Positions 49,592-64,000 of a stretch of DNA of 64,000 nucleotides are shown piece by piece. Each line of letters opens with the position of its first letter. The first letter of the stretch is position 1. The notes under the pieces are model-generated. The model ran no database searches. It was not told where the DNA came from and saw only the letters and a list, made by a program, of their open reading frames with translations. The stretch comes from Drosophila miranda (Eukaryota; Arthropoda; Insecta; Diptera; Drosophilidae), in NCBI RefSeq assembly GCF_003369915.1, contig NW_022881625.1:2914001-2978000 (forward strand), given 5' to 3'. A program made the translations under genes and the position numbers.

Positions 49592-50919
49592 CTACAAAAT
49601 ATTTTCTAACGTCTTATTTAATAATTTAATTTTTTGGTACATTATTTGGAGAGCCATGAACACTACAGTTGTAGCATAATATACTGGGTTTCTGTTGAAA
49701 TCTTCTTTAAACGATACTTTCATTATATTTATAAAAATTGTTGATAAATGCTTGCCACGTTCCTCGAAGGTATTGCTGTTCATGTTGTTAAAACATATTG
49801 GTTCGTTTCTAAATTCGAAATGTTTTTCAACAGCGCGTAATAAGTTCATTATTTCATTTTTAATGATTTCTTTAACTTTATCAGACATTAGGTAGTCGGG
49901 CAAGTTGTCTACCGACTTCGTAGCCTCAAAGATACTCTTGTAATTTTCTTTCCTGTATTCCTTGACATACATAGTTGACAACAACACATCCTCATGTATA
50001 TCATTTTTTAGGATAACCTTTTTGAGGTGGGGCAGATCCCACAATATGGGGAATTTTCCCCTTACACTTTTGCACGGCATGAAATTTGCCAAGCAGTGGT
50101 CGGATCCAACTGCCAACAGTTGACTTGACAAGCCCCCACAACCTCCCTCAATACTAAATCGAGTCCTTCCTTGACCGCATTCCTGCCTAGTGCAGATGTT
50201 TTGGAAACGGGACAAATGTGGAAATAAAAATAATGAATTTCATTCCCGTTAATTGGGATTGCAGCGACTGCAAGAATTTTCCATTTATGTACCGGTCCTT
50301 TTTTTGCATATTGGTACCACGGCATGTGATACTCATCCATGTAAATGGAAAATTCTGAGTCGCTTAGTTTCTGTAAATTTACAGTCATGTTAATGCGTCC
50401 ATTCATTATGTTTCCTTGCATTTTCAGTTCTTCCAATGCGTCCGGTACCAGATTTTCGGGGGCCTGTACCTTTGTGCAATTCATTGCTCGCTTGAAGGCG
50501 ACCAATATCGTTGACCAGATCATCGTTACCGACGATACCTGGAGGAAGAAAAGTCTGATTCACCTGCTCCAATGTAATTGCCACAATCTACTCACCTTCA
50601 GTGTCGTCGTCGTCCACATCCATAGGCAATGTACTAATGTACTAAGCCGGTCCAGCGGTCCACACGGCAGATGTTCCTCTGCCTCTTTGTCCTGATACGG
50701 CTCGAACAGATTGAGTTCATTTATGTCCTCATCGAAACACGACAATTGCGACGGCTCCAACAGATTGAGTTCATTTATGTCCTCATCGAAACACGACAAT
50801 TGCGACGGCTCGAACATATCTTCCTCTATGTCCTGATACGGCTCGAACAGATTGAGTTCCTTTATGTCCTCATCGAAACACGACAATTTATGCATTTCTG
50901 GATCTATCTTTTTATCCAT
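49592..50919 (-). pseudogene. Transposase-like gene with acidic repeats, unit C
   Basis: It differs from unit B by a five-base net insertion (TAGTACAT repeat) near 50635 in exon 1, which shifts the acidic tail into LWMWTTTTLK, and by a four-base loss near 50140 after VLREV. The intron is at 50539-50595. Exon 1 still carries three LSCFDEDI-type repeats. With these extra breaks it is more damaged than the unit B copy. Confidence 0.55.
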
Positions 50920-51403
50920 CTTGGCGCGGTTCTTGGGTTACTCTTATTAACTTATTTCACTCTTTTCTCTATTTTTGTCGATCGTCGAATAACTCGCCTC
51001 AGACTTATCGCAGTATAATATCGCATAAAACCTATCGCAGTATCATATCGCAGTATAATATCGCATAAAACTAATTGCAGTATAATATCTCGATCGGTTA
51101 GGGTTAATATATGTTGCCTTACAATTATTTTATTTTTTTATTTTTATACATGTTGAAATCAGGAAACTCGACGCGGAATTATGTGATATTTATCGGTCCG
51201 TATCGTATAGCAACAAAATATCTGTAAACGTTCTTCCTTCTTGATCGTCGTATTCGAATAAATGTGTGTTGGCATATCGAGTACATTGGTATTTCTTATA
51301 ATACTATCGATGAGTAAATACCAAAACCATACATGCCCCGTTATTTAAAACATAAATAAAGAACACAAAATAAGACAAAGATGTACATTAATTTGGCAGG
51401 TGT
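50920..51403. promoter_or_regulatory. Divergent spacer and first codons of the plus gene, unit C
   Basis: Counterpart of 38039-38487 with small differences in the TATCGCAGTATAATATCGC repeats. The plus gene's ATG is at 51381; eight codons later the LTR element is inserted after GTGT (51400-51403). Confidence 0.45.
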
Positions 51404-54400
51404 TGTAACGTGCAACCACGATGTAGGCGAGATGGTCCTCTCAGCTTGAAGCGGCACGCTGTCAATTTTCCGGCTACTGGCTCGTCGGCCACGAGTGTGG
51501 TGTTCTTGTTTATTTGCTCCTAAGCTGAGGCCTTCCCTATTATCATTCTACATTTAATGCGTGTCAATAAGCCATATGAAACCGGACGGAAAGCACAACA
51601 CCTAAAACGAAAGACAATAACTGCACTGGTGAACGGACAACGAAAAGAATTCCTCAGCTGTTCATGAGGAGTTATGTTCGCCCACCCTACCTTGGTCTTG
51701 CTGTGCCCGATACCACATAATTTGTTACAAGACCCCTTATATTATGCGAGACCTACAGGGGCTTGCTGCAGGAGATCAAACACTATTTCTTCTACTCAGA
51801 CATTATAAACGTTTATTTATTTCTAATGACTAAAATTAGTGATCCCCAGTAATTTAATGTTCTCATTTGCCCTTCCCGAGTATTGGCTACGACTTAATTT
51901 TAAATAATTTGCGTAAAGTACTGTAAATAAATAAGAAGCTTAGGCTAGATATGAGAGAGAACAGATGATTTGAATAGGAGTGAAAAGAAAAGAAATGTAA
52001 GAGAATTTTATGTGAGCAATTGCTTGCTTAGGGATCTACCAAAAGAGAAGGTGTAATGTACGAGAGGCGTAGGGAAAAGAATCAAGAGGTGACTTTCTGA
52101 TGCCCTCTCTTTTCAACCCACTAATTGGGTGCGCTCCCGTGGCGAACTTTCATATTTTTATATATTTTTCGAACTTTCATATACATATTTTATTTATTCA
52201 ATTGAACGACTTACAGGAACCTCCATCGACGAAGCGCTTCCGATTTGGGCCCCTGAAAAGTATAAAAAAAGAACACACACAATTCGCACACACAAAAAAG
52301 TTGAGATGACGACCGAGTGGCTCAGGCAGATCGAGTTAATTTTAACGGTGATTGCCTGTCTCTTTTCTTCCCGTCCCTCACGCCGCCTTACATTCCTCTG
52401 CGCTCAGTCTTGCATTCCTATGTGCAGATTAGCGGCGCTTATCGGGCACCGGTATGTGGGGGCTCGCCCGCAGCGCAAAGTTAGGTGGAGAGAGATAGAT
52501 AGGGATAGAGAGCTAAAGAAGCCTAAATGAGAGGGAGAATAAAATAACTCGGGTATTGATGCTTAGAGCATCTGACTACGATCCGTTATTTGTTTCTTAT
52601 ATTTGATTCTTTTTTTTTGTGTTATTGTTATTTTGGGCGGGGCTGGCCTTCTATGAGAAATTTTCTAACTCGATCTGCCACTATTTGTCGCCACTGAAGA
52701 ACACTTTTTTTTCTTTGCCTCCTCCCATGCGCACGGGGTATGGACGCATACGCGGAGCGATGAACAAGCCGACGCGGCTGCCGTCTGCCGGGCACTAGTT
52801 GGCCTCTCCTCTCTGGCTCGCCGAACTGCTCCAAGGCGACGACCCAAAGCTCCGGCGAATTTCTACGAATTTCAGCTGGCGGTCGTGGAAGACGAGCCTC
52901 CTCCAATTTAAGACCCAAACGGGTGACCCGTCGAAAGGGTGTATCGAAGAGGTTTCACTAATCACCGTCTCACTTCATGGCTACTTTTTACTAGTTATTG
53001 TATTTATATGGTTTTTCTCTTTTTCCTTTCTTTGAATATTCAACTACGGCTGACACTATAGAGGACACTTGGAGAACAAAATCCAATGCTGTCGACCAGG
53101 CTTGGAATCCCGCAATGGCGTCCAATGCCCTCTATTTATAGCCGTTTATCTTGTCCGACTTCGACTTCGAACTCGCTCTCCTTTCGACGAGGAAGTCTGA
53201 CCTGGCTCTGACCCACTCTTTGATCCCAGGCCCTCTTTGCCGACTGTTAAAGAGAGTTTGTCTTGCCTCTCGTTAGACGGTGCCTAATTTTCGGCGGACC
53301 CCAAAAACCCTAGGCCTCCTCACAGCAGCTACAAGCCTCACCGTACAACTCCCCCCTGCCAAGATCAGACTTGGGGTGCCGAAGGCTCACAAGGATGAAC
53401 CGCTTGTAGCTGTTATTGGCGGATATCTTTCCCGTGGTATTTCCCAATGCTTCGGCCCTGCAAATCTTCCAACTCATAAAGCGAATTTCCTAGCTTTCTC
53501 CGAACTCTAGCCTTTACGAAGGCGTGCCCAAGCTTAGCGTTGTATCCAGCTTGGAAGTTGCTTTGTTTAAAATTCCTTCTATAAACTTCCTGCCCAACCT
53601 GGTATACTATCTCTCTTGATCTTAGATTATACTGCTTTTCATTACGTGCATTTTGCTTATCCATTACTTCACGTGCTTTCTTCCTGACCAACTCCAAGGA
53701 ATCCTCTCTTGTAAAAGCTGCCGCCCTGTCTTCCAACATCTCTAGTGATCTCAGCAGAGAGTAAGCGCCACCAGAAGTGATCATCTGCTGACCAAACACC
53801 ATGTAGTATGGCGTAGCGCCCACTCCCGAGTGGATGGACGATCTCAGCGCGCAACAAATGCTGCTTAAATTCTCGTCCCAATCTTTTTGATCCGGACGCA
53901 CATACGCTCTGATGGCGGCAATCACTGAGCGATTGACTCTCTCGGAGGCATTTGCCTGTGGCGCGTGTACCGCTGTCAAGGTATGTGAGATACGGTGGCT
54001 TTTTAAAAGGCTTTGGAATTTTTCAGCCCTGAATTGGGATCCATTGTCGGACACTATGGTTTCGGGCACCCCGAAAGTATGAAAGAGATCCTCCCGCAAG
54101 TATTTGATAATTACATCAGCTGTCAGCTTCTTAACGGCTTTGAGGAAAACAAATTTAGAATAGTGGTCTAACACGATAAAAATAGCGACGTGACCACTTC
54201 GTGACCTAGGATATGGACCAAGAAAATCAATGTATAGTCGCTGAAAGAATCTTTGTGATTCGGCCGGCTTTCCCATGGGTGGCCGCAAGGTAAAGTTTGG
54301 CGCCTTTGTGGTCTTACACTCACTGCAATTGTTCACATAAGCTTTGACATCGTTAACCAATCCTGGCCAAAAGTAGTACCTACGGACGCGCTCCAAGGTC

Positions 54401-57400
54401 TTGTGAATACCCCCATGCGAGGCTAACGGATCATCATGTGACTGTTTTAAGATCTCGCCGATCAATTCCTTAGGCACCCATAATTTCCAAGCAAACGAGT
54501 CATGAAGTAAGTCGCCATTCGCATGCTCAGCTCTCCGGTAAACTAAGTTGTCGACCACTTTTACGTCTGGCAATCGTTCCTGGTTGCTCTTTACCCGCTG
54601 CACCAATTCAAGATACCCTACCGCTCTGAAGTGAGGAGAATCTAGATCCACCAGGAGCCCATTACTCTTGTCTATTGCTGCGATCTCATCCTGGTGAACC
54701 CTTGACAATGCATCTGGGACTATGTTCTGGGTTCCCCTTCGATGCTCGATGCTAAATCGGAAACCTTGCAATTTTAGTGCCCATCGAGCTAACCTCGAGT
54801 GCAGATCATTTTGGGACATCAACCACTTCAGTGAGGCATGATCCGTTATCACGGTGAATTGATGACCTTCGACATAAGCTCTGAACTTTTTAATGCACTC
54901 TAAGGCCGCCAGGCACTCTAGCTCGGTCACTGTATAATTGCGCTGGGCTTTATTCAGCTTTTTAGACACGAAAGCTATCGGCATCTCATCCCCTTCTTCC
55001 GTCTTTTGGACTAGTACCCCCCCTACTCCCGTATTGCTCGCGTCGCAATGTATATAGAAGGGCTTTCCAAAGTCAGGACTTCTTAAAACTGGCGCCTTGC
55101 ACAGCGTTTCTTTCAATTTTTCAAAGGCCTCTATTCCATCCTGGGACATGACGAATTTTTTTTTTTGTTTTAGCAAGTCTGTTAGAGGGGCGGATAGTGA
55201 AGCAAAATCATGTATAAATTTCCTATACCACCCGGCCATTCCAAGGAAGCTCCTTAGGGCTCGGAGAGTTCTTGGGAGCGGAAACTTAGTAATGGCGGAA
55301 ATCTTTTCCGGGTCTGTTTTAATGCCGCCTTCGCCAATTACGTGACCTAGATATTTTACGGATCTCCTACAGAATCTGCTCTTCTCTATATTTATGGTCA
55401 GCCCTGCGTGACGAATGTGTTCTGCCACCGAACGCAGTACCTCAAGATGCGAGGGAAATGTGTCTGAAATGACCAGCAGGTCATCTAAGTAGACAAAAAC
55501 TTGATTTCGGAGAGCGGCGGGTATTACCTTATCCATGAGTCTGGACATGGTTTGTGAGGCGTTGCATAAACCAAACGGCATGACCTTGTATTGGTACAAC
55601 GGCCTCCCTGGTATGGTGAACGCAGTCTTGTCTCTCGACGCCACCTCCAAAGGTATTTGCCAAAATGCATCTTTCAAGTCCAGGCTAGTTACATATTCTG
55701 CCTTGGGCAATCTACTCAAGATGCCATCAATCTGGGGCAACGGGTACGCATCTTTTTCTGTCACCGCGTTTACTTTTCGACTGTCCAGACAAAGACGAGC
55801 TTTCCCAGGCTTTTGGACCAGTACCACCGGAGAAGACCAAGCGCTTCCTGACTCCTCAATCACCCCTAATCTCAGCATCCTATCAACTTCCCCGTACAGC
55901 AATTTCTCAACAGCCGGTGAGACTGAGAAATGTCTCTGCTTTACGGGCTTCGCATCCCCACATCGATGGTATAACAAAGCATATCTGTTCTTCCCAGACC
56001 CGACACAGCGAAGGATGGAAATAGGGAAATAACCTGGTTTAACGCCGCCTCCTGAGCAGACGTAAGTGTATGAACATCAGAACTCTCGCAAATTTCGGAA
56101 ATCTTCCATTCGGACGGTAATAATTCAAAAAGGGACCAAAAATCAATACCTAAATATAAATCTTGACTTAAATTAGGAATTATGAATAGCTCTATGTTTT
56201 TAGACTCCCCACGGTACTCTATCTTAGTTGTTAACTTTCCTACTATTTGATGCTTCTTTCCATCAGCCGTAAAAGCATTGGACGACACCAATTTAAATGG
56301 TTTCTTACTGCATACTACCTCCTTTGCCAATTGACCACCCACGCAACTCATTCCGGCGCCGGTATCTAGCAATCCTACTACGGTTCTATCCAGTAACTTG
56401 ACTTCGGCATAAGGCCTCTTATCTCCCTCCTTTTTCCTTATCTCATTAATACATTTGAGAGAATTAAAATGGGCCTTGATCCTACGTGCATTTCTAGTTA
56501 GTCTCCTTGACTTAACAATTTCCACTGGAGGTTCTAACTTCTTACCCTCTATCAACTTCATATGCCATCCCACTATCGGTGGTTCCGCCTCCCCAAAATC
56601 CCGAGAAGGCTCTCCTTGCGTTTCGCCACTTGCTACATCTAGTCCTGTTTCGCCGACCCCCTCTGCGGAACACTGGTCAGCCGACGAGACTCTGCCGTGT
56701 TCTCCTTGGTGTTTTTTTGACATTTTTTGCAAGATGGCTTATACGTGTTTGGCGCTCCGCAGCCAAAGCAGAATATTTTCCGTTTAGCTACGCAGTCGTG
56801 GTAACGGTGCCCTTCTTTTCGACAATTCCAACACACCAAGGATAAAGCTGCTATCTCCTCCCCAAACTCCGATTCCGAGAATTCTTCCGCATCCTCTCCC
56901 AAGGCTTCGTCCACTAGCTCCGAGATTTGCTTTCGAAATGGAGCAGGTTTTTGATAGCCATGAGTCCGACGCACCTCTTCCATAAAACATTCTCGCCTCC
57001 GACATATATCCCGTAGTGCTTCTATTGAGTCTATTTTTTGATTCAGGATTTCATGTTGTATTTCCGGCCGCAAGTTTCGGCGAACGATCTCGACCAAAGT
57101 TTTATGAGAAAGAGGCTGCTCTAACCTGTCAGTGAGCTTTTGGATTGCGTCAAAAAATACCTCGAAAGTATCTTTTTCTCTTTGTTTCCTATCGCGAATC
57201 ATCTGTCTAATGTCTACGTCCGTCCGGGAATCTCTGAACTGCTTCCTCAACGCTTCACACAGATCCATCCACCGCACTGAGCCAGCTGTCTTGTGATACC
57301 TCCAATAAAAATCAGATGCTTTCCCTTCAAACAGAGTGTTTGCATTGCTGCACAACAGCATAAAGTTCCCTTCCAACGTTTGATGGGTAAGGGCCTCTAC

Positions 57401-60400
57401 TCGGTATATAAATGAATCCACGCTTATGGAGTCTGAGGCTCCCGAAAAGCGAAGCTTCCAATTATTCATTATATGACCCACCTTGTCAGGTCTCTGAGCT
57501 AAATCAGATGCTGCTGATCTAGAGAGCGAAGTCCGGAGTGGAGGTGTGTAAACTGCGCCCTGGTTCCCCTCGGGAATTTCTAGCAATTGATCCAAAGAAG
57601 CGTTCATATTCAGGCTCCCTACTGACGGCTGCGGAATTTGCGCATTAGAAGCTAGACGAGCTTCTACAGTGGTACTTATCATTTGAGACATCTTCTCCGT
57701 CAGGTGGATAAGTAATTCATTCTGCATACCCCTAATAGCCGCCCTGATCTCCCTAGACACTTGATTTGAATTAGCCGCTTGATTTGAAGTAGACGCTTGA
57801 CTTGAAATAGACGCTTGACCCTCCGACCCTGCTTGGGATTGCTTACTGCCTCCCGCGAGAACTGACTTTGTCTGCTGTCTAGTCTTGCCAGGCACCAGAG
57901 GAGGCTGACCAGCCGTTGGGGCACTACAAACCGCATTGCAAACTGGACAGGTTGTTTGTGTCTTAAGGTATGTTCGCATGCATGTTTTATGGAATTCATG
58001 CTGACAAGGAGTTCTATAAACATCTTCGGGGCCATTGTGACTTTGCACAGCCTGCAACAGATTGCTGAGGCGCTTGCCCCTTCATCATCAGACCGATCCA
58101 AGCCCATCTTTCTTCTTATAGGTGTTTACTAAAAAAACTATCTGCTTAACTCGTAAAGGTTATGTATGTTTTCTTATATATATGTAATAAGGAAATTTAA
58201 AAGTGAAATGAAATTTGAATATTAATTAAACAAAAAAAACTTTCAACTCAACAGTTTCAAATAAAAAAATAATACAAAAAAATTCTAATGGTTTGATCTC
58301 CCAGCTAGCCTGGCTCCCTGCAGAGCCTCTCTTAATTGTCCGAATTATTTCACCAAGTACAGCTAAAGAGGAAAATACTTTCTGGCAAGTTAGAACACCT
58401 AGGCCGTGGGCAGTGGTAATTCTAAATTCTGCGCACCTGCGTCCAACAGCGCTTATAGAAGCAGTGATCCAAACTGCCAAACAAAGATAAGACAAAGCAA
58501 ACTGAGGCACTTAATGAAATGATCCGTGGTCAGGAGTGCACTTAAGCTAAATGCATCACCAGTGAATCCAAGACGGTTCAGTTTTCCCTTGGTCCCTCAG
58601 GCATAAAGTTGAGTAGCACTTACAGCGCAGACTGAAATGACATGGACAACAGATAGCTTCTTAAAGCTATTCTAGTAGTATTCCTATTAATCACGACAAT
58701 CAGGCTATTTGTACAGAAATAAGTCAAACTCACTCAGAACCCTTAGAATCGTGGCCCGGAAACATACCCTGGGGCTTAGTTTTCTATCGGTGTTCCAAAG
58801 ATCCGTAAGAGAACTGAATGAAAGCGGAAATGATTTGCGTTTCTTTGTCTTCAATAAAGACATCGAACAGTCGATGGAAGGAAAATTTTAAAAGTGAAGG
58901 TTTGTTTTAGGTCATTGTTCGTGGACCACACCCCTAAGTACAAATTGTAATAATTCCCACCTAACAGTGAGGCCCCACGTTGGGCGCCAAAAATAATAAT
59001 AAATGTAACGTGCAACCACGATGTAGGCGAGATGGTCCTCTCAGCTTGAAGCGGCACGCTGTCAATTTTCCGGCTACTGGCTCGTCGGCCACGAGTGTGG
59101 TGTTCTTGTTTATTTGCTCCTAAGCTGAGGCCTACCCTATTATCATTCTACATTTAATGCGTGTCAATAAGCCATATGAAACCGGACGGAAAGCACAACA
59201 CCTAAAACGAAAGACAATAACTGCACTGGTGAACGGACAACGAAAAGAATTCCTCAGCTGTTCATGAGGAGTGATGTTCGCCCACCCTACCTTGGTCTTG
59301 CTGTGCCCGATACCACATAATTTGTTACAAGACCCCTTATATTATGCGAGACCTACAGGGGCTTGCTGCAGGAGATCAAACACTATTTCTTCTACTCAGA
59401 CATTATAAACGTTTATTTATTTCTAATGACTAAAATTAGTGATCCCCAGTAATTTAATGTTCTCATTTGCCCTTCCCGAGTATTGGCTACGACTTAATTT
59501 TAAATAATTTGCGTAAAGTACTGTAAATAAATAAGAAGCTTAGGCTAGATATGAGAGAGAACAGATGATTTGAATAGGAGTGAAAAGAAAAGAAATGTAA
59601 GAGAATTTTATGTGAGCAATTGCTGGCATAGCGATCCACCAAAAGAGAAGGTGTAATGTACGAGAGGCGTAGGGAAAAGAATCAAGAGGTGACTTTCTGA
59701 TGCCCTCTCTTTTCAACCCACTAATTGGGTGCGCTCCCGTGGCGAACTTTCATATTTTTATATATTTTTCGAACTTTCATATACATATTTTATTTATTCA
59801 ATTGAACGACTTACAGGAACCTCCATCGACGAAGCGCTTCCGATTTGGGCCCCTGAAAAGTATAAAAAAAGAACACACACAATTCGCACACACAAAAAAG
59901 TTGAGATGACGACCGAGTGGCTCAGGCAGATCGAGTTAATTTTAACGGTGATTGCCTGTCTCTTTTCTTCCCGTCCCTCACGCCGCCTTACATTCCTCTG
60001 CGCTCAGTCTTGCATTCCTATGTGCAGATTAGCGGCGCTTATCGGGCACCGGTATGTGGGGGCTCGCCCGCAGCGCAAAGTTAGGTGGAGAGAGATAGAT
60101 AGGGATAGAGAGCTAAAGAAGCCTAAATGAGAGGGAGAATAAAATAACTCGGGTATTGATGCTTAGAGCATCTGACTACGATCCGTTATTTGTTTCTTAT
60201 ATTTGATTCTTTTTTTTTGTGTTATTGTTATTTTGGGCGGGGCTGGCCTTCTATGAGAAATTTTCTAACTCGATCTGCCACTATTTGTCGCCACTGAAGA
60301 ACACTTTTTTTTCTTTGCCTCCTCCCATGCGCACGGGGTATGGACGCATACGCGGAGCGATGAACAAGCAGACGCGGCTGCCGTCTGCCGGGCACTAGTT

Positions 60401-60947
60401 GGCCTCTCCTCTCTGGCTCGCCGAACTGCTCCAAGGCGACGACCCAAAGCTCCGGCGAATTTCTACGAATTTCAGCTGGCGGTCGTGGAAGACGAGCCTC
60501 CTCCAATTTAAGACCCAAACGGGTGACCCGTCGAAAGGGTGTATCGAAGAGGTTTCACTAATCACCGTCTCACTTCATGGCTACTTTTTACTAGTTATTG
60601 TATTTATATGGTTTTTCTCTTTTTCCTTTCTTTGAATATTCAACTAAGGCTGACACTATAGAGGACACTTGGAGAACAAAATCCAATGATGTCGACCAGG
60701 CTTGGAATCCCGCAATGGCGTCCAATGCCATTTATTTATAGCCGTTTATCTTGTCCGACTTCGACTTCGAACTCGCTCTCCTTTCGACGAGGAAGTCTGA
60801 CCTGGCTCTGACCCACTCTTTGATCCCAGGCCCTCTTTGCCGACTGTTAAAGAGAGTTTGTCTTGCCTCTCGTTAGACGGTGCCTAATTTTCGGCGGACC
60901 CCAAAAACCCTAGGCCTCCTCACAGCAGCTACAAGCCTCACCGTACA
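51404..60947 (-). mobile_element. Full-length Ty3/gypsy-type LTR retrotransposon 2
   Basis: Two LTRs of 1,944 bp each bound a 9,544-bp element. It is flanked by GTGT at 51400-51403 and 60948-60951, a four-base target duplication confirmed by the empty site in unit B (GGAGGTGTAAGAATTG). About a dozen mismatches are seen by eye between the LTRs, so the insertion is recent. Minus-strand order: LTR, tRNA-Lys primer site, gag, protease, RT, RNase H, integrase, polypurine tract, LTR. No envelope gene. It splits the zinc-finger gene of unit C. Confidence 0.95.
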
Positions 60948-63900
60948 GTGTAAGAATTGACGGGGACAGTGCCCTTGTTAATGTATTATGCGGGATATAC
61001 TGGGACCATCTGCAAGGCCGGAAAGTGCAAAGCCCGAAAGCACAGGAAATTGACAACATGACGTTGTCGTTCGGTGGAGCACAAGTTTGCGACATAAGTG
61101 CAGCAGGAGTGATTAATTTGTACTTTTTTTTTCTGGACCATCAACGTAAGGGTAAGTAAATTAGTTACATTTATATTATATTCTTCTAATAATGTATTCC
61201 ATTCAGCGGGGACGACGCACGCGAAGTATGCTGAGCCTGTTACTCCGGTGCAGAATATTTCTGTTCTGATGATATCTCAGGATATTGAGGATATTGACAA
61301 CAATATGAACGGTGATACGGAGGAGTCGGCCACAACTCAGGATATTGAGGATATTGACAATATGCACGGTGATACGGAGGAGTCGGCCACAACTCAGGAT
61401 ATTGAGGATATTGACAACAATATGAACGGTCATACGGAGGAGTCGGCCACAACTCACGATATTGAGGATATTGACAATATGCACGGTGATACGGAGGAGT
61501 CGTCCACAACTCAGGATATTGAGGATATTGACAACAATATGCACGTTCATACGGAGGAGTCGGCCCAACTCACGATATTGAGGAGAATATTGAAAACATT
61601 TCTGACAATATTCAGAATATTTCTGATTATACAGTCAATGATATGGAGTGTACTATTTCTGATGAAATATATGATTCGTCTGAGCCAGTGCACCACGTGG
61701 AGGAGAAGCAGGAGCAGGAGGTTCGGGAGGATCTGGACTAAGTAAAATTTAAAAAAAATACATATAATAACTTCTTAATTCTCCAGACATGTTTACTGAA
61801 GACATTCTTAGTACTGAAAGTGGAAAGGACAATTTGAAAACACCGATTTCCCCTAAGGCTTCGCCCCCCGTGCATGGCTGCAAGTGAAAACTATGCGGCA
61901 AAATGATTGGAAGGTTGAGCACCTTGGGAAACCACGTAATGAACCAACATTACACAGCAATAAGAGGTATGGTTTCAAGGAATTCGAAGACAATGCAAAA
62001 TTGCTGCCGTTTTTAAGGAAAAAAAAAGTGACCATGTTAAGACTATCAGAGGAAACTGGGGTGCCGGCCGAGTATTTGAGGGCGATAGTCATGTGCAGCG
62101 ATGACTATAAGAAAATTGGGTGCAGCTTGTGGGCCGCCAAGACGGATGCAGAGAAGCTGAAGGACATCAACCAATAACTGTTTCGTTTTTTAATTTTAAT
62201 ATTTGATTTGGCTTGAGTAGACTGATCCAGAGAAGCTGAAGGACATCAACCAATAACTGTTTCGTTTTTTAATTTTAATATTTGATTTGAGTAGAAAAAC
62301 TCGCCTGTTATTCGTAAATGTAACGACTGAAAATAAACTTATTGACAAAAAAGGGAGGAGTATTTATATTGTGTGGGCGCCTTTGGGCCAAGAAATCATC
62401 AAAGTTATTCACGTCGCACAGTTTGGGAAAAAACTGGACTGGAGTGGAGTCGACTGGAGGGACTGCAATGACACTTGCCGGCTGGCGGCCTCTTGGAAAT
62501 TTTAAGCCTCGTTAAGCTTCTGGTCAACCGCCTGGCTGGTCTGCTTGAGCGCTCCATCGAATGGATTAACCTTCGCTCTGGATATACTGGATGCCCTTTT
62601 GGATTACAGGACTACCCTCTTTAGCGCCTTTGAATGGATAAACAAAGTGCATGTCCTACATGGATTACAGCCGTATAGCGCATCATAAAAGGTAAGAAAA
62701 AGCCACAAATTGAATGCCGAACACAGCAAATGCTTAACCCATGACACCACCAAAAGGGGGAGAGGGAGTAGAGGGGGATGAGTGCCCCCTATTAATCCTA
62801 AGTGCTTCCTGTGATTTTATGTAAATTTGTACACGGGGAACAGAGGACTCCAAAGAGACCTCTCGAGCAGAAATTCAATGTACAAATGACAGGTTGGCTG
62901 TGACACAAAACAGCAGCTTAAGGAAGATGTAAAGCCAAGCAAAAATATACCCCCCACCCCCCTCCACCACTACCCTTAACCCTTAACCCTTAACTCCTTA
63001 ATCCCAGAATGGTAGCCAACATTTCGGCCACACCAAGGAGTATGGTGGCATGGTATTTATCGCAAGTCCTATCCCAAACCAACAAAGCCGATCAACTATT
63101 GCAATTCGCAGCTCTGCCCAGGGAAAGTACGTCACCTGACCTGTGATTCGAAACACAACATCGAAGTGGGCCCTGAACTATCACTTGGAGCCGTTCAGAA
63201 CTGGCTCTGGAAATCATTCAGTACGAATATCTGGAGAGAGCGGCACAACACAGAGAACGGCAGCAAATATCGAAATCACAGGGAACATAAAGTAAATAAA
63301 AATACAAATACAAAACAAAGCCCATGAACGAATATTTCCTCACAGGTGCTGGAATAAGATGAATCCAACTATTAACAATCCACGTTCCCCATTCACCCGC
63401 TCGCGGGGTATTTTCGGATCCATGGGATCCTTCGTCTTTACCGACCAGCAGCAGCAGCAGCAGCAGCAGCCGGGGCTGCAGGTCCCCCCCCGAAGGTTCC
63501 GCCGACAAGAATGGACTCAATGCGATGCCCTTCCTAGGCCAAATCCACACCAGTCCTCTGCTGTCCCGCCCAATGGGTCCAATAGGTCACGCTCACCCCC
63601 CCACCTTCCCTCCGATGGGGGATTCAGATGGGTGAGCGGCAGCAGCCCAGACTCCCCTTACCCCCAGGACATAACTTACCCCCGGCTCCCCTGCAGATTC
63701 AATGCTGTGCCACAGATGGCTTCGATGGGACCACCGCCCGTGTTGAGCTCCCTCTGGACAGGCGGCGCTTCTCCGGACAGCCGCGGAGACTACTACGACG
63801 ACCCCACGAAGAGTACTCCGACTGCCGCTACGAGGGCGACTACGAGGGCGACTACTCGATGCCCACCGAGGAGGACCAAGAGGAGGAGTCGTGCTCCTGT

Positions 63901-64000
63901 CAGAGCCAGACCTGTCAGAGCCAGAGCGAGTTCAGCTCGATAGAGCGCACCGAGGCGGACTCGGAGTGGGAGGAGCTCTCCGACGGCCTTTCCCCCAGGG

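Larger units (their letters stand above)
40870..63481 (+). repeat. Large tandem unit C (about 13 kb plus a 9.5-kb insertion)
   Basis: It has the same order of parts as unit B. Removing the 9,544-bp LTR element 2 and its extra four-base target copy leaves about 13,060 bp. The slight excess over B is mostly the 215-bp stretch near 62570-62785 that unit B lacks. Confidence 0.85.

Overview
The window is eukaryotic, intron-containing and packed with transposons. It looks like Drosophila, most likely the obscura group. Three minus-strand copies of a gene I recognise as painless (ankyrin-repeat TRPA channel) are present. There are five DINE-1-like elements with the usual GTCTGTCCGTCC core, and LTR elements primed by Drosophila tRNA-Lys. 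painless lies on Muller element C in D. melanogaster, and Muller C became the neo-sex chromosome pair of D. miranda. Amplified, decaying painless fragments embedded in young transposons would therefore fit the D. miranda neo-Y. That placement is inference; nothing in the sequence proves it.

Layout: 1-2633 is the 3' part of a non-LTR retrotransposon (endonuclease, reverse transcriptase, poly-A). 3421-3629 is a scrap of the same family. 3925-4797 is a DINE-1-like element. 4798-6560 is a decayed MULE transposon gene with introns and a C-terminal RING finger, followed by an array of small palindromes (6645-6785). 6791-12060 is host unit A: a broken copy of an unrecognised two-membrane-segment gene ('gene X', + strand) facing a broken painless copy (- strand). 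A Ty3/gypsy-type element occupies 12064-20459; its outer (5') LTR is truncated and fused to a DINE. 21385-27505 holds AT-rich DNA, a 110-bp higher-order repeat, a deleted copy of a zinc-finger gene, another DINE, and the 5' region of gene X copy B.

From about 27.9 kb to the end, one unit of roughly 12.9 kb is repeated in tandem: unit B at 27909-40869, unit C at 40870-63481, and the start of unit D. Each unit runs gene X (+), partial 3' duplication, painless (-), anonymous DNA, DINE, LTR-element remnant with a tRNA-Lys primer site, 110-bp higher-order repeat, a minus-strand acidic transposase-like gene, a divergent spacer, a plus-strand acidic-repeat zinc-finger gene, and gene X again. Unit C is longer because a full-length 9,544-bp gypsy-type element with identical-length LTRs and a GTGT target duplication (51404-60947) interrupts the zinc-finger gene. 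That insertion is younger than the unit duplication.

Most candidate for something undescribed: the divergent two-gene module (minus gene 36712-38038 and plus gene 38488-39753) with its flanking 110-bp repeat, also present as an internally deleted derivative at 22165-23392. It behaves like an autonomous/non-autonomous mobile element pair, but I recognise neither protein. Nearly all protein genes here are broken; gene X copy B (27506-28837) is the only long host-type frame that stays open throughout.
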